DNA from: Flammula alnicola
Lineage: Eukaryota > Basidiomycota > Agaricomycetes > Agaricales > Strophariaceae
DNA length: 46,655 nt
Direction of reading: 5' to 3'
Assembly: GCA_015499995.1 (NCBI GenBank)
Contig: JADNRV010000358.1
Location: 1-46,655 of the forward strand
Shown here: piece by piece, positions 32,601-41,290 of the stretch
How positions within the stretch are numbered: the first letter of the stretch is position 1
How the letters are laid out: the number at the start of each line of letters is the position of its first letter
Position numbers and translations under genes: made by a program
The notes under the pieces: model-generated
The model's database searches: none
The model's input: only the letters and a program-made list of their open reading frames with translations
Told to the model about the DNA's origin: nothing

Positions 32601-32914
32601 CCCACACGCATGCAGGCATTAGCAATCGAGATAAGGACCTCCACAGAGTGAGGGTCCCGACGTACAATCTTCTTCAGGTGGGACCAATTGACATGATCCG
32701 GACCCGGAGAAGAAAGACCGGAACACGCAGAAAGAGCTTCCGTGAGTTCCAGCGGGGAAAAGGGAGCCCATTCCCGAACAGGAAGTTGCGGGATGGACTC
32801 CAAGAGAGCAGCATCGTATGTTCTATCCGACGCTGAATTGTACGTGCCATGCAGGGCATCCCACAGGGCAGGCAAATCATTGCAAGGCTCTCCACGGTAC
32901 TGGATCGCCTCACT
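29650..32914 (-). mobile_element. LINE-2, 5'-truncated
   Basis: A minus-strand LINE: poly(A) as poly(T) at 29650-29678, 3' UTR, then the C-terminal 900 or so codons of ORF2, stopping at 32914 (equivalent to LINE-1 about 23929). Its 5' flank is AAAGACAAGATGGAT (32915-32929), whereas the sequence beyond its poly(A) is the LTR site of LINE-1. It is nearly identical to LINE-1 over 3.2 kb and is the recombination partner for the inversion. Confidence 0.92.
30191..32914 (-). CDS. LINE-2 ORF2 C-terminal part: RT, RNase H, zinc knuckle (open)
   Basis: An uninterrupted minus-strand frame of about 907 codons, open from the truncation point to TGA at 30191-30193. It lacks the endonuclease and its own start. 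It has the whole RT (P-K-P-G-K, A-F-R-P-I-V-L-L-N-T, F-D-L-A-Q-F-F-P-S-L, G-x-x-Q-G-S-A-L-S-P, Y-V-D-D at 32009-32020), the thumb, RNase H (G-V-D-G-S, D-A-E-L-D-A, T-D-S-M-H-A-A) and the terminal knuckle C-V-C-G...H-I-F-K-C. The fully open frame shows that this subfamily was recently active. As a 5'-truncated copy it should not mobilise itself. Confidence 0.92.
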   Translation of the reverse strand, partial: SEAIQYRGEPCNDLPALWDALHGTYNSASDRTYDAALLESIPQLPVREWAPFSPLELTEALSACSGLSSPGPDHVNWSHLKKIVRRDPHSVEVLISIANACMRVGHWPSPFKESMSVIIPKPGKPSYSTPKAFRPIVLLNTVGKLIEKMISNRIQFDAVGQDIFHPNQVGGVRGRSTEDAGLFLTHMVRAGWARGLRTSILAFDLAQFFPSLNHEVLVIILRKLGFPPLVVKFFSSYLVERKTQYAWNSFLSDPLQADVGVGQGSALSPVLSAIYLAPIMRLFYKRCREIHLAVDLLSYVDDGTLISQETGLDPNVVNLRKAYKIIFELFTKFALALEHAKSEIFHFDNTASVYNPAIDLGEEPYTAGKWLKPKPFWRYLGFYFDRKLTFKEHVRYYSTKGFTSVVSMRMLGSSTRGLPPHLKRLLYRTCVIPIITYGYRMWYFRKARNKGLIAQLTNVQRKAGLWITGCFRTSPSYGVEALAGLLPMPLLLDRLNSRAVARTSLLSDTHPVRSFMAGPLLKRAIPHKMAIENFTERQREKLRGGLVGNALFHPAGLEELEPFAPDARPGYRLMDRHASRFTWMAKPRVSRAEDPDAAWKIILDKLIEKCDDEPGTAYAGVDGSVPPGPWQAANGIVIKRQGALVLARCHSSGRAISTDAELDAISVAISAMVAFGDVTKVVIFTDSMHAARMAVDPSPHSHQGSSLIVCRTLERWFQGAGNRKVVFAESPSDLEWDIHQEAHDLVLGFPGVPVTPDTPLSIAWLKNKADTVARDAWSTEVDEVPNLLGSNFLELEDLKGNPLRLTPVRGGPWLEVGGRNSQLFARMCRVITNHAPIGSYYERFKIDDPLALGCVCGKYPQTRAHIFKCPKLLMLPHRAPYLVWGLEKFLSDNPSAFAFNRPQAGVG

Positions 32915-33754
32915 AAAGACAAGATGGATGACTTGGCAGACGCAAAAGGAGCATCTACAAGCACAGCGACAGCGACACCAGCTACTGTAGAAGCAAGGAT
33001 AGAAGATCGCTACAACTGGAAACAGGTGATCGAGACCGCGGTTATCATAGCAAGACAGTCTTCACAGCCGTTCGAAAGGATGAGCGAGGATTTGGTCCAC
33101 GGTGCTTCGGGCGAACGAAGAGAAGATACTATCAAAATAGAAGAGACTGTAGCCAGACTGGCGGATTCCCTAAAAATCCAACAGCAGCAGCAGCAGGAGA
33201 TGCGACAGTACAGCCAAGTGATGGACCGATGCTTTGAGCAGCTAATCTCAGCAATAAAAACTCAAGTGATCCAGCCACAGGCAGGAACCTCGCAACCTTA
33301 CTCTTACCAACAACAATACCCCAGGAATAATGCGTATAGCCCAGGAGCTAGTAATAGCAGACAGTATCCCGATGGGTGCTACTATTGCAAAGAAATGGGG
33401 CACAGGATGCACGAGTGTCCGCATGCGCTTAAACACTTGGATCTGAAATGGATAAAGCGCATAGACAGGTGGTTGAAGCTACCTGATGGTTCCTCACTAC
33501 CTACAGACAGCGAGAAATCACGCAAGGAAGTAGTGGAACAATTGTATAAAACTAGGCCGGGTATTATACCAATGGCTAAAGTAAATATGCAATCCTTCTA
33601 TCAGGGAAGCGACCAAAACCAGAATATGATGCTACCAGACATGCAAGATCCAAGGGTTTCGCAACTATTGAATGGGTTAGCACAGCTATTAGGAAGAGAG
33701 ACCGTGGATAGAATGATAGCGGAAGAAAGGGAGCCCTCACCCTGGATGGGATAG
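32915..33754 (+). pseudogene. Gypsy-2 Gag, C-terminal half
   Basis: It resumes at AAAGACAAGATGGAT with K-D-K-M-D-D-L-A-D-A-K. It has a long helical, Gln-rich segment (about 33180-33210), then a single CCHC knuckle C-Y-Y-C-x4-H-x4-C (33377-33418), and then a conserved-looking tail to TAG at 33752-33754. After the stop the same frame is open again to 33973. Together with 27181-28050 on the other strand it makes a Gag of roughly 550-570 residues. Nucleocapsid function is assigned from the knuckle. Confidence 0.85.
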
Positions 33755-34346
33755 AGGAGGAAGAAGAGAACTGTCGGGTTTTTGAATAGTTCGAGGATGG
33801 GAAAGCCTGGGACTGCGAAGAAACCGACCTCTTCCAGAAGACCCAAGGCTCCTGAGGACAGAAACCGCAAGAGTCAAGTAGAAATAGAAGAGTCAGAAGA
33901 TGAGGAGAGCGATGAGCAAGAAGAGGAGGACGTGAGGAGAGGTCCACCCCGAAAAGCAAAAGAGATCAAGTAGCGCCCAGGGTATTACCTAAAGCGGTAA
34001 TTGATCCACCAAGGCCCAAGGAGTTGCCATATGTAGACGTCCCAGCATTGCGATATGTTGCACGACCTACAGGCGTGCCTAAGCCTAGAGAAGTAGAAAC
34101 GAGACCGGGGCCGGCCTACAAAAACCGTGCACCCATAGAAGACGAAGTCGACTCAGAAAAGATATTGGCTGCTATCCTAGATACACCAGTAACCATACCA
34201 CTCAAGAACCTATTCGGTTCGTCTGATAGTCCAGTCACTAAAGCGTTTGCTAAAAAGATAACCAAAACCAGACAGCCAGTCTTAATTGAGGAGGTTTAGA
34301 TGAGGAATATGAGAAGCCAAGAAGGAATGACGCTTCGGCGCCACGG
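33755..34346 (+). pseudogene. Gypsy-2 linker between Gag and protease
   Basis: 33782-33973 continues the Gag frame after one TAG and is basic then strongly acidic (E-E-S-E-D-E-E-S-D-E). 34024-34299 continues in another frame (D-V-P-A-L-R-Y-V, P-L-K-N-L-F-G) and leads, with a further shift, into the protease frame. It is probably one original Pol N terminus with at least two frame breaks. I assign no enzymatic domain. Confidence 0.65.
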
Positions 34347-34952
34347 GTGACATTCGCACACGATCTGCAGTTTAAAAATGATGCACTCGAGGATTGGGAA
34401 GATACCGGGCAGCCAAACCCGAATTGGAACATAGCAAGCGATCCGGTGTTGCAGTTCATACAGGAACACGACGGAGTGTTGCCCGATGAACCTATAGTCG
34501 CAAGGGAATCCTTAGCTCTTAGGTCTATCTATCCGAAGATCAATCAAATGGGTCAAGAGGAGGCGGTAGTAGATCCCGGTTCACAGATCGTGTCTATGGC
34601 CGAGGAAGTCGCTATTGAACTAGGCTTAACCTGGAACCCAGGAATCACAGTTAATATGCAGAGTGTGAACAGATCAACAAACAGGACGCTAGGACTAGCA
34701 AGAGATGTACCATTTAATCTTGGTGGACTTATGCTCTACTTGCAGGTACATATTCTTAAAAACCCTGCTTACCGAGTTTTGTTGGGAGACCGTTTGACGC
34801 GCTTACCCGAAGTGGGATTCAAAACGAGATGGATGGTAGTCAGACTATCACTATCACGGATCCTAATACTGGGAAGCGAGTGTGCCTACCTACATATGAA
34901 CGTGGTGAGAACCCAGTGCAGTTCAGGAGGAAGCATCAACATGACGCCCTGA
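34347..34952 (+). pseudogene. Gypsy-2 aspartic protease (D-P-G-S-Q type)
   Basis: The frame carries a retropepsin-like domain in which the active-site loop reads V-V-D-P-G-S-Q (near 34575), not the usual D-S/T-G, followed by M-Q-S-V-N-R and L-G-L-A-R-D-V-P-F and by Y-R-V-L-L-G-D-R, the flap and second hydrophobic motif. From memory of the family, the D-P-G-S-Q loop is common in agaricomycete Gypsy elements, so the Asp is probably still the catalyst. The frame shifts near 34835 (the other frame continues T-I-T-I-T-D-P-N-T-G-K-R). Confidence 0.78.
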
Positions 34953-35234
34953 AAGCGCCCAGGCTTTTTAGATAACCTCGAGGAACTTATCCCAGATGAA
35001 GGAGAGGTAGTGATGATGATAGAGCTTGTTGAGAATGAGAAAAAGTTGTGCGTGCAATACGCACAGCACAAAGATAATGGAACATTCACGGATGAAGGAA
35101 AAAGGCTCGTCTTTTTATCAGGCGCACTAGATGAGGAGGTCATAGAAGGAGACGAGCGTGTAGAAATCGAATCCTACCTTAACCAAATCTATCCTGGTAA
35201 GCTAGAAAAAGAGGACCAAGGGCCAGCGGCATCA
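34953..35234 (+). pseudogene. Gypsy-2 Pol segment between protease and RT
   Basis: The frame 35010-35234 (acidic, N-E-K-K-L-C-V-Q-Y-A-Q-H) continues Pol up to the target copy GGCCAGCGGCATCA (35221-35234), where LINE-3 is inserted. It resumes at 36035. No catalytic motif is seen. 34953-35009 holds a frame break. Confidence 0.65.
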
Positions 35235-35981
35235 GACGAGCGGTTCAAAATCGACGACCCTAGGGCCCTCGGTTGTGAGTGTGGGGTTTATCCTCAGACT
35301 CGCGATCATATTTTCAAGTGCAAGAAACAGCCTTGGACTCGCCGGAAGCCGAAACTCGTTTCGGAGCTGGCGACTTATTTGTTGGAGCACCCTACGGCGT
35401 TCTCCTTCTCCCGGCACCCAGCTGGAGTCGGATGAGGGACTCTGGGCGGGGGGCAATTCTGGGTGTGAGCGGCGCCGCGGTCAAAGCGGCCTGTTGCCCA
35501 CAGGTGTTTCTGCATTGAGTCACAGTGATGGCGGACTTCGCGAGAGGCGAGAGGGCTGGTCGTTCCAGTCCTGGCGGGGTCGACTCCCTGAGTTGGCTTC
35601 GTGCATCACTTGCAGAGGACCCGACCTGGTTGACGGCGGTGAGGGCTGCGGCCCTTGCTTAGCTATGACCACGTTGATTTTACCGGTGAATCGGGGAGGG
35701 CCTGGCAGGCTCTTCTCACATCTGGATGACCCCCCTGTCCATCCCAATATTCCTATTTGCCGTTCGTGCGGTAGCGTTAACAACGCCGCAACGTCGGACA
35801 ATCTGTAGTTGCGAGACTACCTATCTGGGTTTCAGGCAGCTGCGCCGTCTCACCCGCGCCGCGCTCGCGCGCGTCGCATGCTCGCCGTCGAGCTAACTTC
35901 TTTCTTTTGCACGCGTAGTATACCACCTTCGTTTGTATTAGTTAGAGACCGGACTGCTTTCGTGCACCGGTATAAAATTGT

Positions 35982-36020
<39 letters not shown>
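35235..36020 (+). mobile_element. LINE-3, strongly 5'-truncated, divergent subfamily
   Basis: A 786-bp LINE tail bounded by perfect 14-bp duplications GGCCAGCGGCATCA (35221-35234 and 36021-36034), with a poly(A) of about 32 nt (35989-36020). 35235-35435 encodes the last 66 residues of ORF2, with the knuckle C-E-C-G...H-I-F-K-C, ending TGA. It differs from LINE-1 in many codons and in the 3' UTR (ends GGTATAAAATTGTTGAT) and is closer to the 65-bp insertion at 12526. It is a separate subfamily. Confidence 0.92.
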
Positions 36021-36023
<3 letters not shown>

Positions 36024-36034
36024 CAGCGGCATCA

Positions 36035-36221
36035 GTCTACTTAGGAAAGAAATATAAACCAGTCGCTTTGAAAGTAAAGCTGGTTTATGCATCTCTGCCA
36101 GAGCAGTACAGGATCAAGCGGGAAATCAAGGGAGATCCGTTAGCGGATATGCCCAAGCTTAGTAAAAACCCACCTGATTTTGAGCCCAAAGGAAGATATA
36201 CACAAGAAAGAAAAGATGCGA
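36035..36221 (+). pseudogene. Gypsy-2 Pol just upstream of RT
   Basis: After LINE-3 the frame reads Y-L-G-K-K-Y-K-P-V-A, then I-K-G-D-P-L-A-D-M-P, then G-R-Y-T-Q-E-R-K-D-A, the linker found before RT in this Gypsy family. It ends at GATGCGA (36215-36221), where the 6.8-kb hairpin element is inserted. Joining to 43014 restores K-D-A-M-D-K-V in frame. Confidence 0.85.
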
Positions 36222-36253
36222 CAGCCTTAGTAGCTAGAATTATATATGATATC

Positions 36254-37450
36254 TAGGCTGTGGCCTAAAATATGTTATACATAGATGACAGGTTTGCCCC
36301 ACTTAGGCCATTGCCTAAGACCATGTAACACACTGTATATAGCATGCCGGATGAGCCGGGGCAGGTTTTGCTCACCTTGCAGGCAGCGGGTAATAGTAAA
36401 TACACATCAACAATGCATAGATTTGATGGGCGGGCACAAAATATGGTGCTGCACGTCGTTGGGGGCGCATTTGAGCGCGGGAAAAATTCCTTTAGGGTCT
36501 CTAAATATTATTTAATCTATTCTAGGTGTTGCCGCAGGTCGGGGAGGGCGGGAACGGGTGGATTGGCGCCCATGGCTTTGGATGATGGTCCCATTTGGGG
36601 TGGGGCTGATGGTAAACAGCTGTCAACAATGCAGCAAATGATGTCCGGGGTTGTATTTTGGGTGCCGCTCATCGTCGCGGGCGCTTTTCGGTGGGGAAAA
36701 AATACCATTGCATAGCCCCAATTTTTCTCTATCCAAATCAGTCATTTGCGCGCCTTATGAGGGGCGGGACGGGGTGGATTGCAAAGGATGACTTTGGATG
36801 TAGTTCTAAAAATAACTATGTACTTCCGGGAGAATGTCATGTCTGTGACATCATGTTCCTGGAGATCTATTTTTAATTCTAGGCACTTCCAATCTATTTT
36901 TAATCCCAGGCATGTTCGATGCGGGCCATCAATAATGAAGGAAATGATGTCCGGGGATGTATTTTTGGTGCTGCTCATCGTTGGGGGCGCTTTGGGGCGT
37001 GGAAAAAATTATTTTGCAGTCAATAAATATATTCTGACCCATCCTGGATGCTTCCGCGCCTGCCGGCAGGCGGGAATGGGTGGATTGGGGCGCTTGGCTT
37101 TGGATGACGCTCCCAATTGGGGCGGGGCTGATAGTAAATAGATATCAACATTAGAGGATGGGGTTGTATCTCGGCTTGTGCTCATCGTTGGGGGCAGTTT
37201 CGGGTAGGGACAAAAATCTACTGGGGTCTAATAATATATTGCTCCCCATTGCTGCCCTTTGTGCACCTCACGGGGGCAGGAATGGGTGGATTGGCGAGGA
37301 TGACTTTGGATGACTTTCTAAAATTAGACGGAAAGCCTCTGCTGGTTTTGTTATCTATAGATTAGATAGATGGAAAGCGCCCAGGCTAGATATTTTTAGA
37401 TGCAGGCGCTCATGCCTCGGCGCCTGTCTCCGTTATCTATAGATTAGATA
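36254..37450. repeat. Left subterminal repeat block of copy B
   Basis: This contains about five diverged units of roughly 180-220 bp. Each has a GGATGAC/TGGGG, GGGCGGG, TCAACAATGCA and GGGGGCGC word set, and together they mirror 42400-42975 and 19080-20140 in reverse. TAGGCTGTGGCCTAA and the inner AGGCCATTGCCTAAG (36306 area) are repeated palindromic words. Short GC-rich open frames in it are not conserved across units and are not called. Confidence 0.7.
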
Positions 37451-37689
37451 CTCAAGTAAAAAAGATTAAATAGAAAACTTTAATATATTTGAACTGTGCT
37501 AGGTCATAAGGTATACAGCATAGAAAATAAAATACAGGACTGAAATGAGGATAAGAACAAGGAGAGCGCACGTCGATGTGAGTAACATGCATCATCGACT
37601 CTCCTGCAGCTCATCCTCGTGCACGTCCTTGTCGTCATATCAGCGCTCCCACCCCCTTGTCGCCGCCGCTGCCACCTCGTCATCATCAT

Positions 37690-38405
37690 TGTATCCCAGC
37701 AGCAGCGGTTGTGCTGCTCCTCCCCCCACTTTGATGTCGTCACCGCATCTGAGGTGGCCGCTACTGCTGTTCCCCCCTGGTCATCGCCGTATCCGAGCAG
37801 CAGCAGCAGTCGTGCTGCTGCTGCCCCACGAGTCCCACCTGGCCGTCGTTCATCGTATCCGAGCAGCAGCAGCGGTCGTGCTGTCGCCGCTGGTTCTGCT
37901 TTGCCGTCGCTATTGTACCCGAGCAGCAGCAGTTATCATGCTGCTGCCGCTGGTCCCGTTTCGTGGCCGTCGTGGTCGCATCTGAGCAGCAGCAGCAGCG
38001 GTCGTGCTGCTGCTGCTAGTCCCGCTTCATGGCCGTCGTCGTCATACTCACAGCAGCAATTGTCGTGCTGCTGCCGCGAGTCCACATGGCCGTCGTTGTA
38101 TCCACGACCACTGCTGCTGCCGTTCCCGCTTCATGGATGTACGTCGTGCCAGAGCAACAGCAGCAGAAGTCGCGCTGCTGCTGCTGGTCCCACTTCGCGG
38201 TCGTTGTCGTACCCGAGCCGTGGCCGTTGTCGTACCCGAGCCGTGGCCATTGTCGTCATGTCCGAGCAGCAGCAGCAGTTGTCGTGGCTGCTGGTCCGCT
38301 TCGCCGTCATCGTCTTACCCGAGCAGCAGCAGCTGTCGTGCTGCTGCTGCTGGTCCCGCTTTGTGGCCATAGTCATCATACCCGAGCAGCCTGTTGTTGA
38401 TCCCA
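37690..38405. repeat. Tandem hairpin minisatellite, CAG arm then CTG arm
   Basis: About nine units start GAGCAGCAGCAGC and turn into GTCGTGCTGCTGCTG, so each unit can fold on itself. Spacing is mostly 58-66 bp (units near 37796, 37861, 37921, 37984, 38049, 38264, 38322), with two longer gaps. The spacers repeat TGGTCCCGCTTCGTGGCCGT-like words. The long frame through it is low complexity, differs in every phase and is not taken as a gene. Confidence 0.78.
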
Positions 38406-38454
38406 CCTCGCCGCCGTCGCCGCATCATGTCCGAGCAGCCACCGGAGTAAAGAA

Positions 38455-38660
38455 AGAGACGATGACCATTGAATGATCATCGTCACCTCGTCAGGTTGCC
38501 TATGGTTTGGATAAGTGGGGGGATGGAAAGACGAAGAGCAGAAAACGAATCGAGTCATGCGACTCGATTCGTTACACACCGAATGGGTCTCCCTCTCCCC
38601 TCATATCTTCTCACCCGTCACCTCCCTCCTATTTGTGTGGAGACCTACGTAGTAGCAATG
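38455..38660. repeat. Inner inverted repeat, left arm
   Basis: This matches the reverse complement of about 39840-40025. Both contain a palindrome built on AATCGAGTCATGCGACTC (38549-38566; changed to GAGTCGTATGACTC at 39924) next to a GGGTCTCCCTC word. It is the innermost recognisable part of the long arms of copy B, so the paired arms extend more than 2 kb inward from each end. Confidence 0.65.
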
Positions 38661-39839
38661 GGAGGAGAAGGAAAGTGGTGGTGCAGCCGGATGGTTCAGC
38701 GAGCGAAGGGATGGTTGTCTAACGATGTTGAAAATCGTTGATCGCGGTTCAAGCGGACCTTGAAATCACCGGACCGCTCAATTTCCGGAGCTTTCTCGTC
38801 GTCGAGGACAGCGTCAATGCCCCTGTAAAATAATTTTGGGATCTGTGGAAATGTAATTTACCATCCTAAAATATTCGTTGAATGCTGACATTAAAAATTA
38901 CTTTCAAGTCTCAAAATATGCTATCGTACACAAATGAAATCTGTGCGACTGATGTGAAAGCATGGTGATTTCGGGTGCTTGAAATTGAAAACCCTACGGA
39001 TGGCCCCTTTGAGATGTCTGAAATTTAAAATAATGGGTCAGATATCATCTATAGATTAGTTAGAAGTGTTCTAGATTACTTGAGAGCTTCAACAAAATGT
39101 CAAGGGACAGGGATTTGAAATAACATGAAGGATGTTGAATTGATTCCAGATTTCCTCTTCGTTTCATGCCTAACTTGAGTGCAAAGGATGTATCATTACA
39201 CAGGCCTTCACTAGGCCCAAATAAATTTTGGAATTCTTATTTGGTATACTATTATTACTGAATTATCTACCTTTCAGAGTATCCAAAGCAGTTCTTAAGG
39301 TCCTAAAGGCGAGATAGATGACTGCAGAAGTCCAAAATCACCACGCATGGCCGGAAATATATGTAGCACTACCCTAGAGGATCAAAGCTCGGCTCGGACC
39401 TCACTGAAATATGAAATATTTCTATTCTAAAAATTTACCGACACTAATCTACATAGTTACCCACCAGTTTAACGTCGTCCGAGACATCCTCGACAAGCAA
39501 GGCGGAAGACGCAGAGACGCGGACCGCTGGTGCTAGCCAATCAAATCGGTTTCGGCTGACGCCGAAACGCGATCAACCGTGGTTGAACGCAAGTCATCGA
39601 CTCCCATCTGCACCTATCGCCTCGCCGCCGCCCCGCATTTGGCAATACCAACCCACAGCTGCCTGCGCTGTCGCCTCGCACCACGGCTTTTTCCACGTCA
39701 CCACCGCCCGCCCTGCGTAGCACCACGAATGAACAGGCCAGCAAATCACAAAACCCACCCCCATCGATACACGGTTAGCAAACCAGCGCCAACGACGCCG
39801 CGTGCCCTTCCCCCTCCTTGAGGGATATGGGCCGCCTTT
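38661..39839. other. Central unique region of copy B, no gene recognised
   Basis: About 1.2 kb without inverted counterpart. 38750-39400 is AT-rich. 39440-39830 is GC-richer, with a CCAATCAAATCGG element (39537-39549) and two short complementary CGTTTCGGCG/CGCCGAAACG-like words. No frame resembles a transposase. It might be captured host DNA (for example a promoter region) or a decayed internal part of the autonomous parent. Confidence 0.45.
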
Positions 39840-40065
39840 GAAGTATCTGGGCGAGGGGTTCAGGGGTAGAAGGTCTCGAGGGAGACCCTGGTAGAGGGAG
39901 ACCCACCCGGTGCGCAACGAATTGAGTCGTATGACTCGATTCATTTTCTGTTCTTCCTCTCTCCCTCCCCACTTACCCAATCCATAGGTAAGATGACGAG
40001 ATGGCGACCTGAAAGGTCGTCATCTCTTTCTTTATTCCGCTGGCTGCTCGGACACGATGATACGA

Positions 40066-40909
40066 TGAGTGGTACCTACCATTTATATGATAAATCTTAA
40101 ACAAATGCCAGCACAGTCATCTGTATCCTCCCAAGTGTAGTTATGAAATGAAATGCCTAGACAAATGAAATGAAATATGTTTCATTTCTTACCAGAGAAT
40201 ATATCATAACTGGTATGGAGATATTTCATAACTGTCTAGCTACTTATTTTATATCTATGTGGCAACTTTTTCATAACTTTTTTTGCAATATTTCATAACT
40301 TCCTGGCTATTTCATTTCATATCTATAGGACAACTTTTTCATAATTCCCTATGTCTATTTTATTATTTCCAGACAACTGATTACATTATTAATTAAGTAA
40401 AATAAGCATGTTTTAATGGCTAAATTAATGCAATATTGTCTGCACTTGTCTGCAGGGGGTGCTGGACTGATTTTTAAATAACTTTCAATTTGAGGCCATA
40501 ATCTAATAAGAGTATGGGTGGAGGAGCAAGAAAAAGGCAATTTCTAAGTTTTCCCATCAATTACATAATCCACTCACATGATCTATAAAGTATTTAATTA
40601 TCTATGATAAATAAAATAGACTGATAGGGAATTATGAAAAAGTTGTCCTATAGATATGAAATGAAATAGCCAGGAAGTTATGAAATATTGCAAGAAAAAG
40701 TTATGAAAAAGTCACCACATAGATATAAAATAAGTAGCTAGACAGTTATGAAATATCTCCATACCAGTTATGATATATTCTCTGGAAAGAAATGAAACAT
40801 ATTTCATTTCATTTGTCTAGGCATTTCATTTCATAACTACACTTGGGAGGATACAGATGACTGTGCTGGCATTTGTTTAAGGTATATCATAAAGGGTGGT
40901 AGGTACTAG
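40066..40909. mobile_element. 844-bp MITE with long inverted repeats
   Basis: Arms 40070-40345 and 40625-40905 are nearly exact reverse complements, dominated by ATGAAATGAAA and TTTCATAACT words, around an AT-rich core of about 280 bp. The ends read (T)GGTACCTACCA. TGATACGA at 40058-40065 and 40910-40917 is a perfect 8-bp duplication, and the surrounding hairpin-element sequence becomes continuous without the MITE. An 8-bp duplication fits hAT-type mobilisation. No coding region. Confidence 0.85.
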
Positions 40910-40917
40910 TGATACGA

Positions 40918-41290
40918 CGACGCGACGAGGTGGGAGCAGCAGCAGCAGCATTTCCACTGCTGCTGTTCAGATACGGCAACGACGAGAGGGAAGCAGCGGC
41001 AGCAGCACGACCGCTGCTGCTGCTCGGATATGATGACGATTAGAGGGGAGCGGCAGCAGAGCCCACTGCTGCTGCTCTGGCTGCCGCTTGGATACGACGA
41101 CGACGACGAGGAGGTAAGGGGAGCAGCAGCACGACGGCTGCCACTCGGATACGACGGCGGCGCCCTTTGCTATCCCCACAGACCAAAGGAGGGACGACGA
41201 AGCCCGTCGTCCCTCCTTGACTTCGAACGTCGTGCAGACGACGTTCGAAGTCTCTTTTCATCCTCCGCAATTGTCCAACTGCATCCAAGG
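40918..41290. repeat. CAG/CTG hairpin block, right arm of copy B
   Basis: Short CAG-rich and CTG-rich stretches (40937-40968, 41000-41025, 41048-41092, 41124-41145) alternate with ACGACGACG and GGATACGACG words, mirroring 37690-38405 in reverse but with fewer units. At 41190-41265 an inverted repeat around ACTTCGAACGTCGT/ACGACGTTCGAAGT forms a separate hairpin. No gene is called. Confidence 0.65.

Noticed and set aside
20655..32914. Explanation of the LINE/Gypsy arrangement as independent insertions into different Gypsy copies
   Set aside because: The two 15-bp duplications match crosswise and the Gag frame joins exactly, which separate insertions would not produce.
37619..38476. A 285-codon open frame through the CTG/CAG array
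   Set aside because: It is low complexity, with similar open frames in other phases and on the other strand, and no domain. Triplet repeats keep frames open by chance.
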